A DNA stretch of 64,000 nt, from the NCBI RefSeq assembly GCF_001431425.1, contig NZ_LDJG01000003.1:186001-250000 (forward strand), in the 5' to 3' direction. The notes under the pieces were generated by a model, which was given only the letters and a program-made list of their open reading frames with translations, searched no databases and had not been told where the DNA came from. Every line of letters begins with the position of its first letter. Position 1 is the first letter of the stretch. Below are positions 55,886 to 64,000 of this stretch, piece by piece. The DNA is from Stenotrophomonas nitritireducens. Lineage in GTDB: Bacteria > Pseudomonadota > Gammaproteobacteria > Xanthomonadales > Xanthomonadaceae. A program made the position numbers and the translations under genes.

Positions 55886-57100
55886 ATGCTCAGTTTTTTC
55901 CGTCGCAAGAAGCCCCAGGACACCCCTGCGGCCGGCAAGCCCCCGCAGTTCAGCGCCGAGGAGCTGACCTCCGCCATCCCCTCGCCCGCCGAACAGCAGG
56001 CGCCGTCCACGGAAGTCATCGATACGGCCCCCGCCGACAGCGCGGAGCCGGCGGAAGCGCCCGCAGCTCCCGAGCCCGCTTTCGAGCCTGCCCCAGCCGC
56101 CGCCCAGGCGGAAGCCGCGGCGGCCGTACCGGAAAGCGATGCCGGCCTGATCCCCGCCAATGCCGCACCGGCGGCTCCGGCCGGCAAGACCGGCTGGCGC
56201 GACCGCCTGCGCAACAGCGCCTTCGCCCGTAGTTTCGGCGGCCTGTTCTCGCGCAACCCACGGCTGGACGACGACCTGCTCGACGAGATCGAGACCGCGC
56301 TGTTGACCGCCGACGTAGGCGTCCCCGCCACCACCGCGCTGGTCGAAGACCTGCGCAGGCGCATGAAATCGCGCGAATTCGCCGACGCCAACGCGCTGCT
56401 GGCCGCGCTGCGCGCCGACCTGATCGCGCTGCTGCAGCCGGTGGCCAAGCCGCTGGTGATCGACGCCAACGCCAAACCCTTCGTGATCCTCACCGTCGGC
56501 GTCAACGGCGTCGGCAAGACCACCACCATCGGCAAGCTGGCCAAGCGCTTCAAGGACCAGGGCCACAGCCTGATGCTGGCCGCCGGTGACACCTTCCGTG
56601 CCGCCGCCGTCGCCCAGTTGCAGATCTGGGGCGAGCGCAACGGCGTGGCCGTGGTCGCCCAGGGCCAGAATGCCGACGCGGCCTCGGTCGCATTCGACGC
56701 ATTGCAGGCTGGCAAGGCGCGCGGCACCAGCGTGCTGATCGCCGATACCGCCGGCCGTCTGCATACCCAGACCGGGCTGATGAACGAGCTGAGCAAGATC
56801 CGTCGCGTGCTCGGCAAGATCGACGACACCGCACCGCACGAGGTGCTGATGGTGATCGACGGCACCACCGGCCAGAACGCATTGAACCAGTTGCGCCAGT
56901 TCCATGCCGCCGCCGGCGTCACCGGCCTGGTCGTGACCAAGCTGGACGGCACGGCCAAGGGCGGCGTGGTGTTCGCGCTGGCGCGCGAGTTCGGCATCCC
57001 GATCCGCTTCGCCGGCATCGGCGAACGCCCGGAGGACCTGCGCGTGTTCGATCCGGAAGCCTTCGTCGACGCGCTGCTGCCGGAGGCGCTGGGCGCCTGA
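55886..57100 (+). CDS. ftsY: Signal recognition particle receptor FtsY (404 aa)
   Basis: Targets ribosome-nascent chain complexes to SecYEG with the SRP. An acidic Ala/Pro/Glu-rich A domain (to about residue 105) is followed by the N-domain helix bundle and the GTPase G-domain: GVNGVGKTTTIGKLA (G1), DTAGRLHTQTGLMNEL (G3) and TKLDGTAKGG (G4). Start 55886 (MLSFFRRKKP) is the family N-terminus. TAGCAT at 55852-55857 could be its -10. Confidence 0.96.
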   Translation: MLSFFRRKKPQDTPAAGKPPQFSAEELTSAIPSPAEQQAPSTEVIDTAPADSAEPAEAPAAPEPAFEPAPAAAQAEAAAAVPESDAGLIPANAAPAAPAGKTGWRDRLRNSAFARSFGGLFSRNPRLDDDLLDEIETALLTADVGVPATTALVEDLRRRMKSREFADANALLAALRADLIALLQPVAKPLVIDANAKPFVILTVGVNGVGKTTTIGKLAKRFKDQGHSLMLAAGDTFRAAAVAQLQIWGERNGVAVVAQGQNADAASVAFDALQAGKARGTSVLIADTAGRLHTQTGLMNELSKIRRVLGKIDDTAPHEVLMVIDGTTGQNALNQLRQFHAAAGVTGLVVTKLDGTAKGGVVFALAREFGIPIRFAGIGERPEDLRVFDPEAFVDALLPEALGA

Positions 57101-57115
57101 ACACCGCTCGCTTCC

Positions 57116-57182
57116 GTAGAGCGGCTTCAATCGCGAAGGAGCTTCCCCGGTAGGGCCCCCTCGCGGCTGAAGCCGCTCCTGC
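57116..57182. repeat. Degenerate REP pair between ftsY and mutY
   Basis: GTAGAGCGGCTTCAATCGCGA (57116-57136) and TCGCGGCTGAAGCCGCTCCT (57161-57180) are related to the arms at 55339-55404 with a few mismatches. It ends 16 bp before the mutY start. Confidence 0.75.
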
Positions 57183-57197
57183 GACGCTACCGCCACG

Positions 57198-58265
57198 ATG
57201 CCCGCCATGCGCCAGCCTCTCGACACTTTCGCCACCCGCCTGCTCGCCTGGTTCGAACACCACGGCCGCCACGACCTGCCCTGGCAGCATCCGCGCACGC
57301 CATACCGGGTGTGGCTGTCGGAGATCATGCTGCAGCAGACCCAGGTCGCCACGGTCATTCCCTACTTCCTGCGCTTCGTGCAGTCGTTCCCGACCCTGCC
57401 CGACCTGGCGGCGGCCGACAACGACACGCTGATGGCGCACTGGGCCGGACTGGGCTACTACGCCCGTGCGCGCAACCTGCATGCCGCGGCCCGGCGCTGC
57501 GTCGAACTGCATGGCGGCGACCTGCCGCGCGACCTGGACGCCCTGCTGGCGCTGCCCGGCATCGGCCGCAGCACCGCCGGCGCCATCCTCAGCCAGGCCT
57601 GGAACGACCCGTTCCCGATCCTCGACGGCAACGTCAAACGCGTGTTGACCCGCTACCACGGCATCGCCGGCCATCCGGGCCTGCCCGCCGTGGAGAAGCC
57701 GCTGTGGGCGCTGGCCGCGCAGCATGTGGCCGATGTGCCTCAAGGGCGCATGGCCGACTGGACCCAGGCGCAGATGGATTTCGGCGCCACGCTGTGCACC
57801 CGCGCCAACCCGGCCTGCATCCTGTGCCCGTTGCAGGAAAGCTGCGCGGCGCATGCGCAGGGACGGGTGGATTCGCTGCCCACGCCCAAGCCCGGCAAGG
57901 TGTTGCCCGAGCGCGAGGCCAGCGCCCTGCTGCTGGAAGACGCGCAAGGCCGCATCCTGTTGTGCCGGCGGCCGCCCACCGGCATCTGGGCCTCGCTGTG
58001 GACGCTGCCGCAGGCCGATACCGATGCCGACCTGCGCACGTGGTTTGCCGGCAACATCGAGGGCGACTACGACGGCGCCAGCGAACTGCCGCCGATCGTC
58101 CACACCTTCAGCCACTACCGCCTGCACCTGCAGCCGCTGCACCTGCGCAAGGTCGCCCTGCGCGCGCGGGTGGGCGACAATGACGGCCTGCGCTGGGTCG
58201 CCCGCGCCGACCTGGCTTCGCTGGGCCTGCCGGCACCGATCCGCAAGCTGCTCGACCGCCACTGA
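57198..58265 (+). CDS. mutY: A/G-specific adenine glycosylase MutY (355 aa)
   Basis: Removes adenine mispaired with 8-oxoguanine. Helix-hairpin-helix [13 protein letters not shown] and the catalytic Asp in [11 protein letters not shown] are present, followed by the [4Fe-4S] loop [17 protein letters not shown]. The C-terminal NUDIX-like 8-oxoG-recognition domain has [11 protein letters not shown] and [13 protein letters not shown]. Length is normal (E. coli 350). It leads an apparent operon with yggX, separated by 31 bp. Confidence 0.97.
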   Translation: MPAMRQPLDTFATRLLAWFEHHGRHDLPWQHPRTPYRVWLSEIMLQQTQVATVIPYFLRFVQSFPTLPDLAAADNDTLMAHWAGLGYYARARNLHAAARRCVELHGGDLPRDLDALLALPGIGRSTAGAILSQAWNDPFPILDGNVKRVLTRYHGIAGHPGLPAVEKPLWALAAQHVADVPQGRMADWTQAQMDFGATLCTRANPACILCPLQESCAAHAQGRVDSLPTPKPGKVLPEREASALLLEDAQGRILLCRRPPTGIWASLWTLPQADTDADLRTWFAGNIEGDYDGASELPPIVHTFSHYRLHLQPLHLRKVALRARVGDNDGLRWVARADLASLGLPAPIRKLLDRH

Positions 58266-58296
58266 CGGCGGCCCGCTTCATCGACAGGAACACCGC

Positions 58297-58572
58297 ATGT
58301 CCCGCTCCGTCTTCTGCCAGTACCAACAACGCGAAACCGAAGGCCTGGATTTCGTGCCTTACCCCGGCGAACTGGGCCAGCGCATCTTCGCCAACGTCGG
58401 CAAGCAGGCCTGGGCGGCATGGCTGGCGCACCAGACCATGCTGATCAACGAGAACCGGCTCTCGCCGCGCGACCCGAAGCACCGCGCGTTCCTGGAGGAA
58501 GAACTGGTCAAGTTCCTGTTCGGCGGCGGCGCGGAAAAGCCGGCCGGCTACGTCGCGCCCGAAGCCCCCTGA
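58297..58572 (+). CDS. yggX: Oxidative damage protection protein YggX (91 aa)
   Basis: Fe(II)-trafficking protein that protects iron-sulfur clusters in enterobacteria. [31 protein letters not shown] and [27 protein letters not shown] (cited here in part: [28 protein letters not shown]) are the family hallmarks, with a C-terminal acidic tail. AGGAA lies 7 nt before the ATG. mutY-yggX order is conserved in gammaproteobacteria. Confidence 0.96.
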   Translation: MSRSVFCQYQQRETEGLDFVPYPGELGQRIFANVGKQAWAAWLAHQTMLINENRLSPRDPKHRAFLEEELVKFLFGGGAEKPAGYVAPEAP

Positions 58573-58578
58573 ACGACA

Positions 58579-58609
58579 AGGGCGGGCGCTGTCTCCAGCC
58601 GCCCGCCCT
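58579..58609 (+). terminator. Terminator of the mutY-yggX unit
   Basis: A perfect 10-bp stem (58579-58588 with 58600-58609) with an 11-nt loop, 7 nt after the yggX stop. No T-tract follows, so the call is moderate. It also faces the stop of the convergent lipoprotein gene. Confidence 0.5.
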
Positions 58610-58634
58610 CTGCGCACTACCGACCACGGCGACG

Positions 58635-59099
58635 TCAGTTGCCGCCGCTGCCCTGGTCCTCGGCACGCGCCTCGACCTTGGCGTCGCGCAGTTCCTTTTC
58701 CGAAGCGCGCAACGCCTTCACGTCCAGCGGCTGGATGCTGTCGATCCGGCACGGGATCGGCGCCATGCCGGGACTTCCGCTGCGCACGATCACCCGGTCG
58801 AACTTCGCCGATACCCGGCCCATCATGCTGGTCACGCCGATCGCCGGCGCATAGGAAAGATCCATGCACGGGCCGCTCAGGCTCAGCAGCCAGGCTTCGC
58901 TGGGCTTGGTCCAGACCGCCAGCGCGCTGTCGCCGAGTTCGGTCCAGCCGTTGAGCGAACCGAAGTACTGGAAATCCCTGACCGGCGCCCCGGCATGGGC
59001 GCGGTACAGTTCCAGCCGCTCGCTGCTGGACAGCTTGCCGGTGGTGGCGCAGCCGGCCAGGGCAGCCGCGGCGAATAGAGCAATTGCCAGACGTTTCAC
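58635..59099 (-). CDS. DUF6491-type lipoprotein (154 aa)
   Basis: A GTG start with a strong AGGAGG six nt upstream is used. A lipobox (AALAG then C17) follows a hydrophobic signal, and the mature part has FQYFGSLNGWTELGDSALAV, WTKPSEAWLLSLSGPCMDL, APAIGVTSMMGRVSAKFDRV and CRIDSIQPLDVKAL with two Cys. This matches a family of Xanthomonadaceae lipoproteins, judged by eye. Function is unknown. It lies between convergent yggX and codirectional lolD. Confidence 0.85.
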   Translation of the reverse strand: MKRLAIALFAAAALAGCATTGKLSSSERLELYRAHAGAPVRDFQYFGSLNGWTELGDSALAVWTKPSEAWLLSLSGPCMDLSYAPAIGVTSMMGRVSAKFDRVIVRSGSPGMAPIPCRIDSIQPLDVKALRASEKELRDAKVEARAEDQGSGGN

Positions 59100-59230
59100 G
59101 ACACACCTCCTGTTGGGGAATACGCCGTCATCTTGCACCCCGCCCCGTGAGGCGCAAGCGACAGTCCGGCGCCTGTTCAGCCTGCGTGCCGGATCGGAAT
59201 CGGCCCGCCCACGCAGGATGCGGGACCCCA

Positions 59231-60112
59231 TCAAACCTCGGCAGGGTCCAGCGGATGCAGGCGCGCCCCGCGCAGCTCCAGCACCCGGTCCAGCTTGCGG
59301 GCCAGGCTGCGGTCGTGGGTCACCAGCACCAGGCTGGTGCGATGCCTGCGGTTCAATTCCAGCATCAGTTCGAACACCGTCGCCGCGGTCTTGTCATCGA
59401 GGTTGCCGGTGGGTTCGTCGCCCAGAACGCAGGCCGGATTGTTGACCAGCGCACGCGCCACGGCGGCGCGCTGGCGCTCGCCGCCGGACAGTTCGCCGGG
59501 CTTGTGCTGCAGGCGATGCCCCAGCCCCACGGCCTCCAGCATCTCGGTCGCCCGTCGACGGGCGGAGGCGACCTTCCTTCGCCCGATCAAGTACGCGACG
59601 AGCCCCTTCCCCAGCAGCCCGGCCAGCAACAGGCCCAGGGCAAGCCACAGGAAAATCCAGTGCCCGCTCCTGACCGACGCCAGCGTGGCGAAGCAGACGA
59701 GCGCCACGCAGGATGCCACCCAGCCGCGGCTGTAATCACGGCCGCCCTCCTCGCCCAGCAACAGCGGCATCATCACGTTTTCCAGCGCGGTGAATTCCGG
59801 CAGCAGGTGGTGGAACTGGTAGACGAAGCCCAGCGAACTGTTGCGCAGGCGCCCGCGCTCGGCATCGGACAGGGCAGACATCTTCTGCCCCGCCACATAG
59901 ACCTCGCCCGCGCTGGGCGTATCCAACCCCCCGAGCAGGTGCAGCAGCGTGCTTTTGCCGGCACCCGAAGCGCCGACGATCGCCACGGTCTCGCCCGCCC
60001 GGATGTCCAGCTCCAGCCCGTCGAACACCGGCGTCTGCATGCGCCCTTCGGCGTAGGTCTTGGCCAGCCCTTCGGCGCGGATCACCGATTCCATGCTTGC
60101 GTTCTCACTCAT
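59231..60112 (-). CDS. lolD: Lipoprotein-releasing ABC ATPase LolD with a two-helix membrane insertion (293 aa)
   Basis: Energises release of outer-membrane lipoproteins by LolC/E. Walker A is [10 protein letters not shown], the Q-loop is Q99, signature LSGGERQ starts at L208, Walker [10 protein letters not shown] has catalytic E233, and the switch His is H266. Normal LolD is about 230 residues; this one carries about 59 extra at 121-179 (59576-59752), after PLLLG and before [19 protein letters not shown], holding two hydrophobic helices (about 131-147 and 152-176). Its codons (CTT, GGG, CGA, TTG) are less GC3-biased than the surroundings. The reading frame is intact. Start 60112 overlaps the permease stop; 60094 is an alternative. 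Confidence 0.9.
   Translation of the reverse strand: MSENASMESVIRAEGLAKTYAEGRMQTPVFDGLELDIRAGETVAIVGASGAGKSTLLHLLGGLDTPSAGEVYVAGQKMSALSDAERGRLRNSSLGFVYQFHHLLPEFTALENVMMPLLLGEEGGRDYSRGWVASCVALVCFATLASVRSGHWIFLWLALGLLLAGLLGKGLVAYLIGRRKVASARRRATEMLEAVGLGHRLQHKPGELSGGERQRAAVARALVNNPACVLGDEPTGNLDDKTAATVFELMLELNRRHRTSLVLVTHDRSLARKLDRVLELRGARLHPLDPAEV
59576..59752 (-). other. In-frame 177-bp insertion in lolD encoding two predicted membrane helices
   Basis: The segment lies in the helical subdomain of the ATPase between Q-loop and signature. Helix 1 reads [17 protein letters not shown] and helix 2 [18 protein letters not shown] onward to AYLI, with short polar turns ([10 protein letters not shown] before and RSGH between). 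On both sides the LolD sequence continues without loss. Codon choice is atypical. Confidence 0.7.
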
Positions 60113-61346
60113 AGCGCAGCGCCTCCGCCGGCTGGGTGCGCGCCGCGCGCCAGGCCGGATACAGCGTTGCCAGGAAACTCATCAGCAGCGCCACCGCGGT
60201 GATCACCACGATATCGCCGGTCTGCATGTCGGTCGGCAGGCCGGTGATGTAGTACACGTCCTCCGGCAGCAGCTTTATGTCGAAGGCCGACTCGATCAGG
60301 CCGAGGATGCGCTCGAGGTTGAGCGTCAGGCTGATGCCGCCGATCACGCCGGCCACCGTGCCCATCAGCCCGATCAGGCTGCCCTGCACCATGAACACCT
60401 GCATCACTCCGCCCGGCGTCAACCCGAGCGTGCGCAGGATGGCGATGTCGGCCTGCTTGTCGGTGACCAGCATCACCTGCGAGGACACCAGGTTGAACGC
60501 GCCCATGGCCACGATCAGCGACAGCAGGATGCCCATCACCGTCTTTTCCATGCGCAGCGAGTGGTAAAGGTTGGCGTTCTCCTGGGTCCAGTCGCTGACC
60601 CGGTAATAGCCTTCCAGGTTCAGTGCCAGGTCGCGCGCCACGGTATAGGCCTGGTCCATGTCGTGCAGCTTCAGGCGCACGCCGGTCACCCCGTCCACCC
60701 GCAGCACCCGCTCCAGGTCCTGCATGTTGACGAAGGCCACGCCACGATCGACTTCGTTGGAGCCGGCCTCGAAGATGCCGCTGACCTTGAAGCGCTTGGT
60801 CCGCGCCATCGCGCCGACCGGGGTGCCCTGGATCTCGGCCAGCGTCGCCACCACGCTGTCGCCCACGTCCACGCCCAGCCATACCGCCAGTTCCTTGCCG
60901 AGAAGGATGTTGAATTCACCCGGTTGCAGGCTGTCCAGCGAGCCCTTCTGCATCTTCTCGCCCAGCACCGACACTTTCGGCTCCAGCGCCGGATCGACGC
61001 CCTGCACGATCGCTCCCTGCACGCGCGGCCCCGCCAGCATGCCCTGGATCTCGATGTAGGGCGCGGCGCCGGCCACGCGCGGATCGCGCATCGCCACGTC
61101 CACCGCGTGCTGCCAGTTGCCCATCGGCTCCCCATCGGCGCTGACGGTCGCGTGGGCCGACATCTGCAGCAGGCGGTCGCGGATTTCCTTCTGGAAACCG
61201 CTCATCACCGCCAGCGTGGTGATCAGCACCGTCACCCCGAGCGCGATGCCGAGGATCGAGGCCATGGAAATGAAGGAGATGAAACCGTTGCGGCGCTTGG
61301 CCCGCAGGTAACGCAATCCGATTGCGACGGGTAAGGGTCTGAACAT
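60105..61346 (-). CDS. lolC: Lipoprotein-releasing ABC permease, LolC/LolE family (413 aa)
   Basis: Inner-membrane subunit with one N-terminal helix (about 30-55), a large periplasmic domain (to about 270) and three C-terminal helices, of the FtsX type. Motifs [33 protein letters not shown] and [19 protein letters not shown] are typical. Only one permease gene is found next to lolD, so the complex may be a homodimer (as described for LolF). Start 61346 ([10 protein letters not shown]) fits the family. Its stop overlaps the lolD start. Confidence 0.95.
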   Translation of the reverse strand: MFRPLPVAIGLRYLRAKRRNGFISFISMASILGIALGVTVLITTLAVMSGFQKEIRDRLLQMSAHATVSADGEPMGNWQHAVDVAMRDPRVAGAAPYIEIQGMLAGPRVQGAIVQGVDPALEPKVSVLGEKMQKGSLDSLQPGEFNILLGKELAVWLGVDVGDSVVATLAEIQGTPVGAMARTKRFKVSGIFEAGSNEVDRGVAFVNMQDLERVLRVDGVTGVRLKLHDMDQAYTVARDLALNLEGYYRVSDWTQENANLYHSLRMEKTVMGILLSLIVAMGAFNLVSSQVMLVTDKQADIAILRTLGLTPGGVMQVFMVQGSLIGLMGTVAGVIGGISLTLNLERILGLIESAFDIKLLPEDVYYITGLPTDMQTGDIVVITAVALLMSFLATLYPAWRAARTQPAEALRYE

Positions 61347-61390
61347 GCGCGTGTGCCGGTGGAGTGGCGCCATGTTGCCATTCCCGCCCG

Positions 61391-61819
61391 CTAACGGGAA
61401 ACGGCGCCGGCGCGCACGGCCAGTCGCAGTTCACGTCGCCGTGCGCGTGGCAGCGTGTCCGGCCAGAACAGCAGTTGCCCGCGCCGCTTCCCCTTGCGCC
61501 AGCGCAGCACCAGCAGCGGGCCGCGTTCCAGCAGCTCCAGCGCGTCGACCGCCATGCCATCGAGGCTGGCCGGGGCCGGCGCCGGCGGAACCAGCAGCTG
61601 CCGGGCCGGTTGGCCCAATCCATGCCGCGCCGCGCGCAGCCCCCAGCAGGAGACCAGCAGCGCGGCCGGCCAGGCGATCGTATCTTCCAGCTCGCAGTTC
61701 AGCAGCGCGACGGCGGCCAGCAGGCCGAGCAGCAGCAGGGCGCTGGCCTGCCAGCGCGAAGGCCGGCACTCACAGCGGAAGGGAGCGGATGTACTCCAGC
61801 AGGGTGGCCTGCTGCGCAT
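61391..61819 (-). CDS. YgfX/CptA-family inner-membrane protein (142 aa)
   Basis: A CECRPSRW start of the conserved region, two hydrophobic helices (about 25-60) and a C-terminal [20 protein letters not shown] match the YgfX family, which pairs with SdhE in proteobacteria; the E. coli pair was described as a toxin-antitoxin-like couple (CptA-CptB), while SdhE's confirmed role is flavinylation. The frame overlaps sdhE by 50 bp, and an ATG at 61819 lies inside sdhE; the true start could be slightly downstream but no better codon exists. Confidence 0.8.
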   Translation of the reverse strand: MRSRPPCWSTSAPFRCECRPSRWQASALLLLGLLAAVALLNCELEDTIAWPAALLVSCWGLRAARHGLGQPARQLLVPPAPAPASLDGMAVDALELLERGPLLVLRWRKGKRRGQLLFWPDTLPRARRRELRLAVRAGAVSR

Positions 61820-62024
61820 CGGGACAGGCCTCGTAGCCCATGGACCAGCGCCACAGCTTGTCGTCTTCGGTTTCCAGAAGCTGCAGGAAAACCGCGCGTT
61901 CGACCGTCGGCGCCTGCCCCCAGCGCTGGTCGAGATAACGGCCGAACAGCTGATCCAGTTCGCGCATTCCGCGCCGGCAGCGCCAGCGCAGTTTCTTCAG
62001 TTCGATTTCGTCTTCGGGGCTCAT
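61770..62024 (-). CDS. sdhE: Succinate dehydrogenase flavinylation factor SdhE (84 aa)
   Basis: Small helical assembly factor needed for covalent FAD attachment to SdhA. The RGMRELD motif appears as [19 protein letters not shown], and the C-terminal [14 protein letters not shown] is conserved. Length matches E. coli SdhE (88). It follows sdhB after a terminator and precedes ygfX, the usual neighbourhood. Confidence 0.96.
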   Translation of the reverse strand: MSPEDEIELKKLRWRCRRGMRELDQLFGRYLDQRWGQAPTVERAVFLQLLETEDDKLWRWSMGYEACPDAQQATLLEYIRSLPL

Positions 62025-62064
62025 CGCTCACCTGCCGATGCCACGACCTCGTCGTGGCGGAAAC

Positions 62065-62096
62065 GAAAACGGCACCGGCCCGAAGGACCGGTGCCG
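62065..62096 (-). terminator. Terminator of sdhB
   Basis: A 9-bp stem (62070-62078 with 62088-62096) with inner C-G pairing, followed on the minus strand by TTTTCGTTT, lies 40 nt after the sdhB stop. Confidence 0.75.
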
Positions 62097-62136
62097 CCAT
62101 GGCCGCGATGCGCGGGGCATCGCAGAAACCGGCGCA

Positions 62137-62922
62137 TCAGGCGCGGCGCGCCATCATCAGCTTCTTGATCTCGGCGATCGCCAGCGCCGGGTTCAGTCCC
62201 TTCGGGCAGGTCCGGGCGCAGTTCATGATGGTGTGGCAACGGTACAGCTTGAACGGATCTTCCAGATCGTCCAGGCGCGCACCGGTGTCCTCGTCACGCG
62301 AGTCGATGATCCAGCGGTAGGCCTGCAGCAGGATCGCCGGGCCCAGGTAACGCTCGCCGTTCCACCAGTAGCTCGGGCAGCTGGTCGAGCAGCAGGCGCA
62401 CAGGATGCACTCGTACAGGCCGTCGAGCTTCTTGCGGTCTTCCGGCGACTGCAGGCGCTCGCGGTCCGGCGGCGCCGGGGTCTGGGTGCGGATCCACGGC
62501 TTGATCGAGGCGTACTGCGCGTAGAAGTGGGTCAGGTCCGGCACCAGGTCCTTGACCACTTCCATGTGCGGCAGCGGGTAGATCGGCACTTCGGCCTTGG
62601 CGCAGTCGCTGATGGCGCGGGTGCAGGCCAGCGTGTTGGTGCCGTCGATGTTCATCGCGCACGAACCGCAGATGCCTTCGCGGCAGGAACGGCGGAAGGT
62701 CAGGGTCGGATCGATCTCGTTCTTGATCTTGATCAGCGCGTCCAGGACCATCGGGCCGCACGCATCGAGATCGACCTCGTAGGTGTCGGTACGCGGGTTC
62801 TGGTCGTCGTCCGGGCTCCAGCGGTAGATCTTGAAGGTGCGCACGTTCTTGCCGCCGCCCTTGACGGGGAAGTGCTTGCCCTGGGTGACCCGGGAGTTCT
62901 TCGGGAGTGCAAATTCAGCCAT
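62137..62922 (-). CDS. sdhB: Succinate dehydrogenase iron-sulfur subunit (261 aa)
   Basis: Carries electrons from FAD to ubiquinone in complex II/TCA cycle. The [2Fe-2S] motif is [15 protein letters not shown] with a later Cys, [4Fe-4S] is [11 protein letters not shown], and [3Fe-4S] is [17 protein letters not shown], in order. Length is about 20 longer than E. coli SdhB, mostly at the N-terminus and before the first cluster. It starts 18 bp after sdhA. Confidence 0.97.
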   Translation of the reverse strand: MAEFALPKNSRVTQGKHFPVKGGGKNVRTFKIYRWSPDDDQNPRTDTYEVDLDACGPMVLDALIKIKNEIDPTLTFRRSCREGICGSCAMNIDGTNTLACTRAISDCAKAEVPIYPLPHMEVVKDLVPDLTHFYAQYASIKPWIRTQTPAPPDRERLQSPEDRKKLDGLYECILCACCSTSCPSYWWNGERYLGPAILLQAYRWIIDSRDEDTGARLDDLEDPFKLYRCHTIMNCARTCPKGLNPALAIAEIKKLMMARRA

Positions 62923-62940
62923 GTTCGTAGGTTCCCCGGA

Positions 62941-64000
62941 TCAGTAGACGCGCGGCTTCGGCGGCACGACGGCGACATCGTCGGTGAGCGTGTACATGTG
63001 CACCGGACGGTAGTCGAAGCTGCACTTGCCCTTGTCGTCGACGGTGACCAGCGTGTGCTTCATCCAGTTGGCGTCGTCGCGCTCCGGATAGTCCTCGTGG
63101 GCGTGCGCGCCACGGCTTTCCTTGCGCTGCTCGGCCGAGTTGATGGTGGCCACGGCGTTGAGCAGCAGGTTGTTCAGCTCGTAGGTCTCGATCAGGTCCG
63201 AGTTCCAGACCAGTGAACGGTCAGAGACCTTCACGTCCTGGAACGAATCGAACACTTCGGCCATCTTCCCGCAGCCCTCGGCCAGCGACTTGCTGGTGCG
63301 GAACACGGCGGCGTCGGCCTGCATCGTGCGCTGCATGCGGTCGCGGATGACCGCGGTCGGGGTGTCGCCGTTGGCGTGGCGCAGCTTGTCCAGCAGGCCC
63401 AGCGCCTTGTCGCAGACGTCGGAGGCCAGGGTCTTGTGCGGCGCGCCCGGCTTGATCGTCTCGGCGCAGCGGTTGGCCACGGCGCGGCCGAACACCACCA
63501 GGTCGAGCAGCGAGTTGGAGCCCAGGCGGTTGGCGCCGTGCACCGACACGCAGGCCGCTTCGCCGATGGCGTACAGGCCCGGCACCACCGCATCGGGGTT
63601 GTCGCCGACCTTGCGCACGACTTCGCCGTGGTAGTTGGTCGGGATGCCGCCCATGTTGTAGTGCACGGTCGGAATGACCGGGATCGGCTGCTTGTGCACG
63701 TCGACGCCGGCGAAGATGCGGGCGCTCTCGGCGATGCCCGGCAGCTTCTCGTCGATCACGCCCGGGCCCAGGTGGGTCAGGTCGAGCAGGATGTGGTCCT
63801 TGTGCTCGCCGACGCCGCGGCCTTCGCGGATCTCGATGGTCATCGAGCGCGACACCACGTCGCGCGAGGCCAGGTCCTTGTAGTGCGGCGCGTAGCGCTC
63901 CATGAAGCGCTCGCCGCTGCTGTTGCGCAGGATGCCGCCTTCGCCGCGCACGCCCTCGGTGATCAGGCAGCCGGCGCCGTAGATGCCGGTCGGGTGGAAC
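62941..64000 (-). CDS. sdhA: Succinate dehydrogenase flavoprotein subunit, C-terminal part (partial; runs off right edge)
   Basis: About the last 353 codons of SdhA are visible; the start lies beyond base 64000. Present are [10 protein letters not shown] (substrate His region, at the very edge), [55 protein letters not shown] and the C-terminal [20 protein letters not shown]. The FAD-linking histidine and Rossmann motif are outside the window. Confidence 0.97.
   Translation of the reverse strand, partial: FHPTGIYGAGCLITEGVRGEGGILRNSSGERFMERYAPHYKDLASRDVVSRSMTIEIREGRGVGEHKDHILLDLTHLGPGVIDEKLPGIAESARIFAGVDVHKQPIPVIPTVHYNMGGIPTNYHGEVVRKVGDNPDAVVPGLYAIGEAACVSVHGANRLGSNSLLDLVVFGRAVANRCAETIKPGAPHKTLASDVCDKALGLLDKLRHANGDTPTAVIRDRMQRTMQADAAVFRTSKSLAEGCGKMAEVFDSFQDVKVSDRSLVWNSDLIETYELNNLLLNAVATINSAEQRKESRGAHAHEDYPERDDANWMKHTLVTVDDKGKCSFDYRPVHMYTLTDDVAVVPPKPRVY

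Overview
This window looks like chromosome from a high-GC gammaproteobacterium of the Xanthomonadaceae/Lysobacteraceae, close to Stenotrophomonas, Pseudoxanthomonas or Xanthomonas. The evidence is a FimX-like c-di-GMP receptor with degenerate catalytic motifs, FabV as enoyl reductase, a SmeVWX-type RND pump with an SDR gene inside the operon, a single LolC/E-type permease next to lolD, and GTAG-headed REP elements like those of Stenotrophomonas. I see no prophage, insertion sequence, integrase, CRISPR array, rRNA or tRNA gene. Almost all of the sequence is compact chromosomal backbone with strong GC3 bias, which explains the many long but meaningless open frames opposite real genes.

Layout. 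0.1-5.0 kb (minus): cfa, two small envelope/acetyltransferase genes, and a peptide transporter-rhomboid pair. 5.2-8.3 kb: a secreted EEP-fold protein lacking its catalytic residues, superoxide dismutase, a membrane-anchored barnase-type RNase with its barstar-like inhibitor, and a VOC protein. 8.4-13.9 kb: uup, a divergent LysR/yeiH pair and dbpA. 14.0-19.2 kb: apt, selO, a cold-shock gene, then yaiI, yaeQ and a YhiN-type flavoprotein. 19.3-23 kb: fimX and fabV, separated by REP elements. 23.3-29.1 kb (minus): queA, tgt, yajC, secD, secF, the classical queuosine/Sec cluster. 29.2-31.3 kb: an Lrp/AsnC regulator divergent from a class III aminotransferase. 31.3-39.9 kb: an 89-bp-period REP array, then an RND pump operon (adaptor, permease, SDR, outer-membrane factor) divergent from its LysR regulator. 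40-49.3 kb: small secreted proteins, upp, hydrolases, glyA, yggS, and a benE transporter divergent from a MocR regulator. 49.4-55.3 kb: ggt-ferredoxin, coaD-rsmD and htpG. 55.5-64 kb: a 99-aa flagellar-rod-like protein, ftsY, mutY-yggX, a lipoprotein, lolD and a lolC-type permease, ygfX, sdhE, sdhB and the 3' part of sdhA, which runs off the right edge.

How the genes work together. Several are local transcription units: the Sec accessory set (yajC-secD-secF) follows queA-tgt; mutY-yggX pairs DNA repair with protection of iron-sulfur proteins; sdhA-sdhB is followed by the flavinylation factor sdhE; lolC-lolD extracts lipoproteins from the inner membrane. Four divergent regulator/target pairs (LysR-yeiH, Lrp-aminotransferase, LysR-RND pump, MocR-benE) each carry dyad or repeated sites in the shared intergenic region.

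Most unusual observations: a 59-residue insertion with two predicted membrane helices inside the LolD ATPase domain; an EEP-fold protein with all catalytic positions replaced; a 99-aa protein consisting only of the two ends of a flagellar rod protein; the REP array; the half-site arrangement of the MocR operator; and three genes whose -10 box sits 6-7 nt before the start codon, suggesting leaderless mRNAs.
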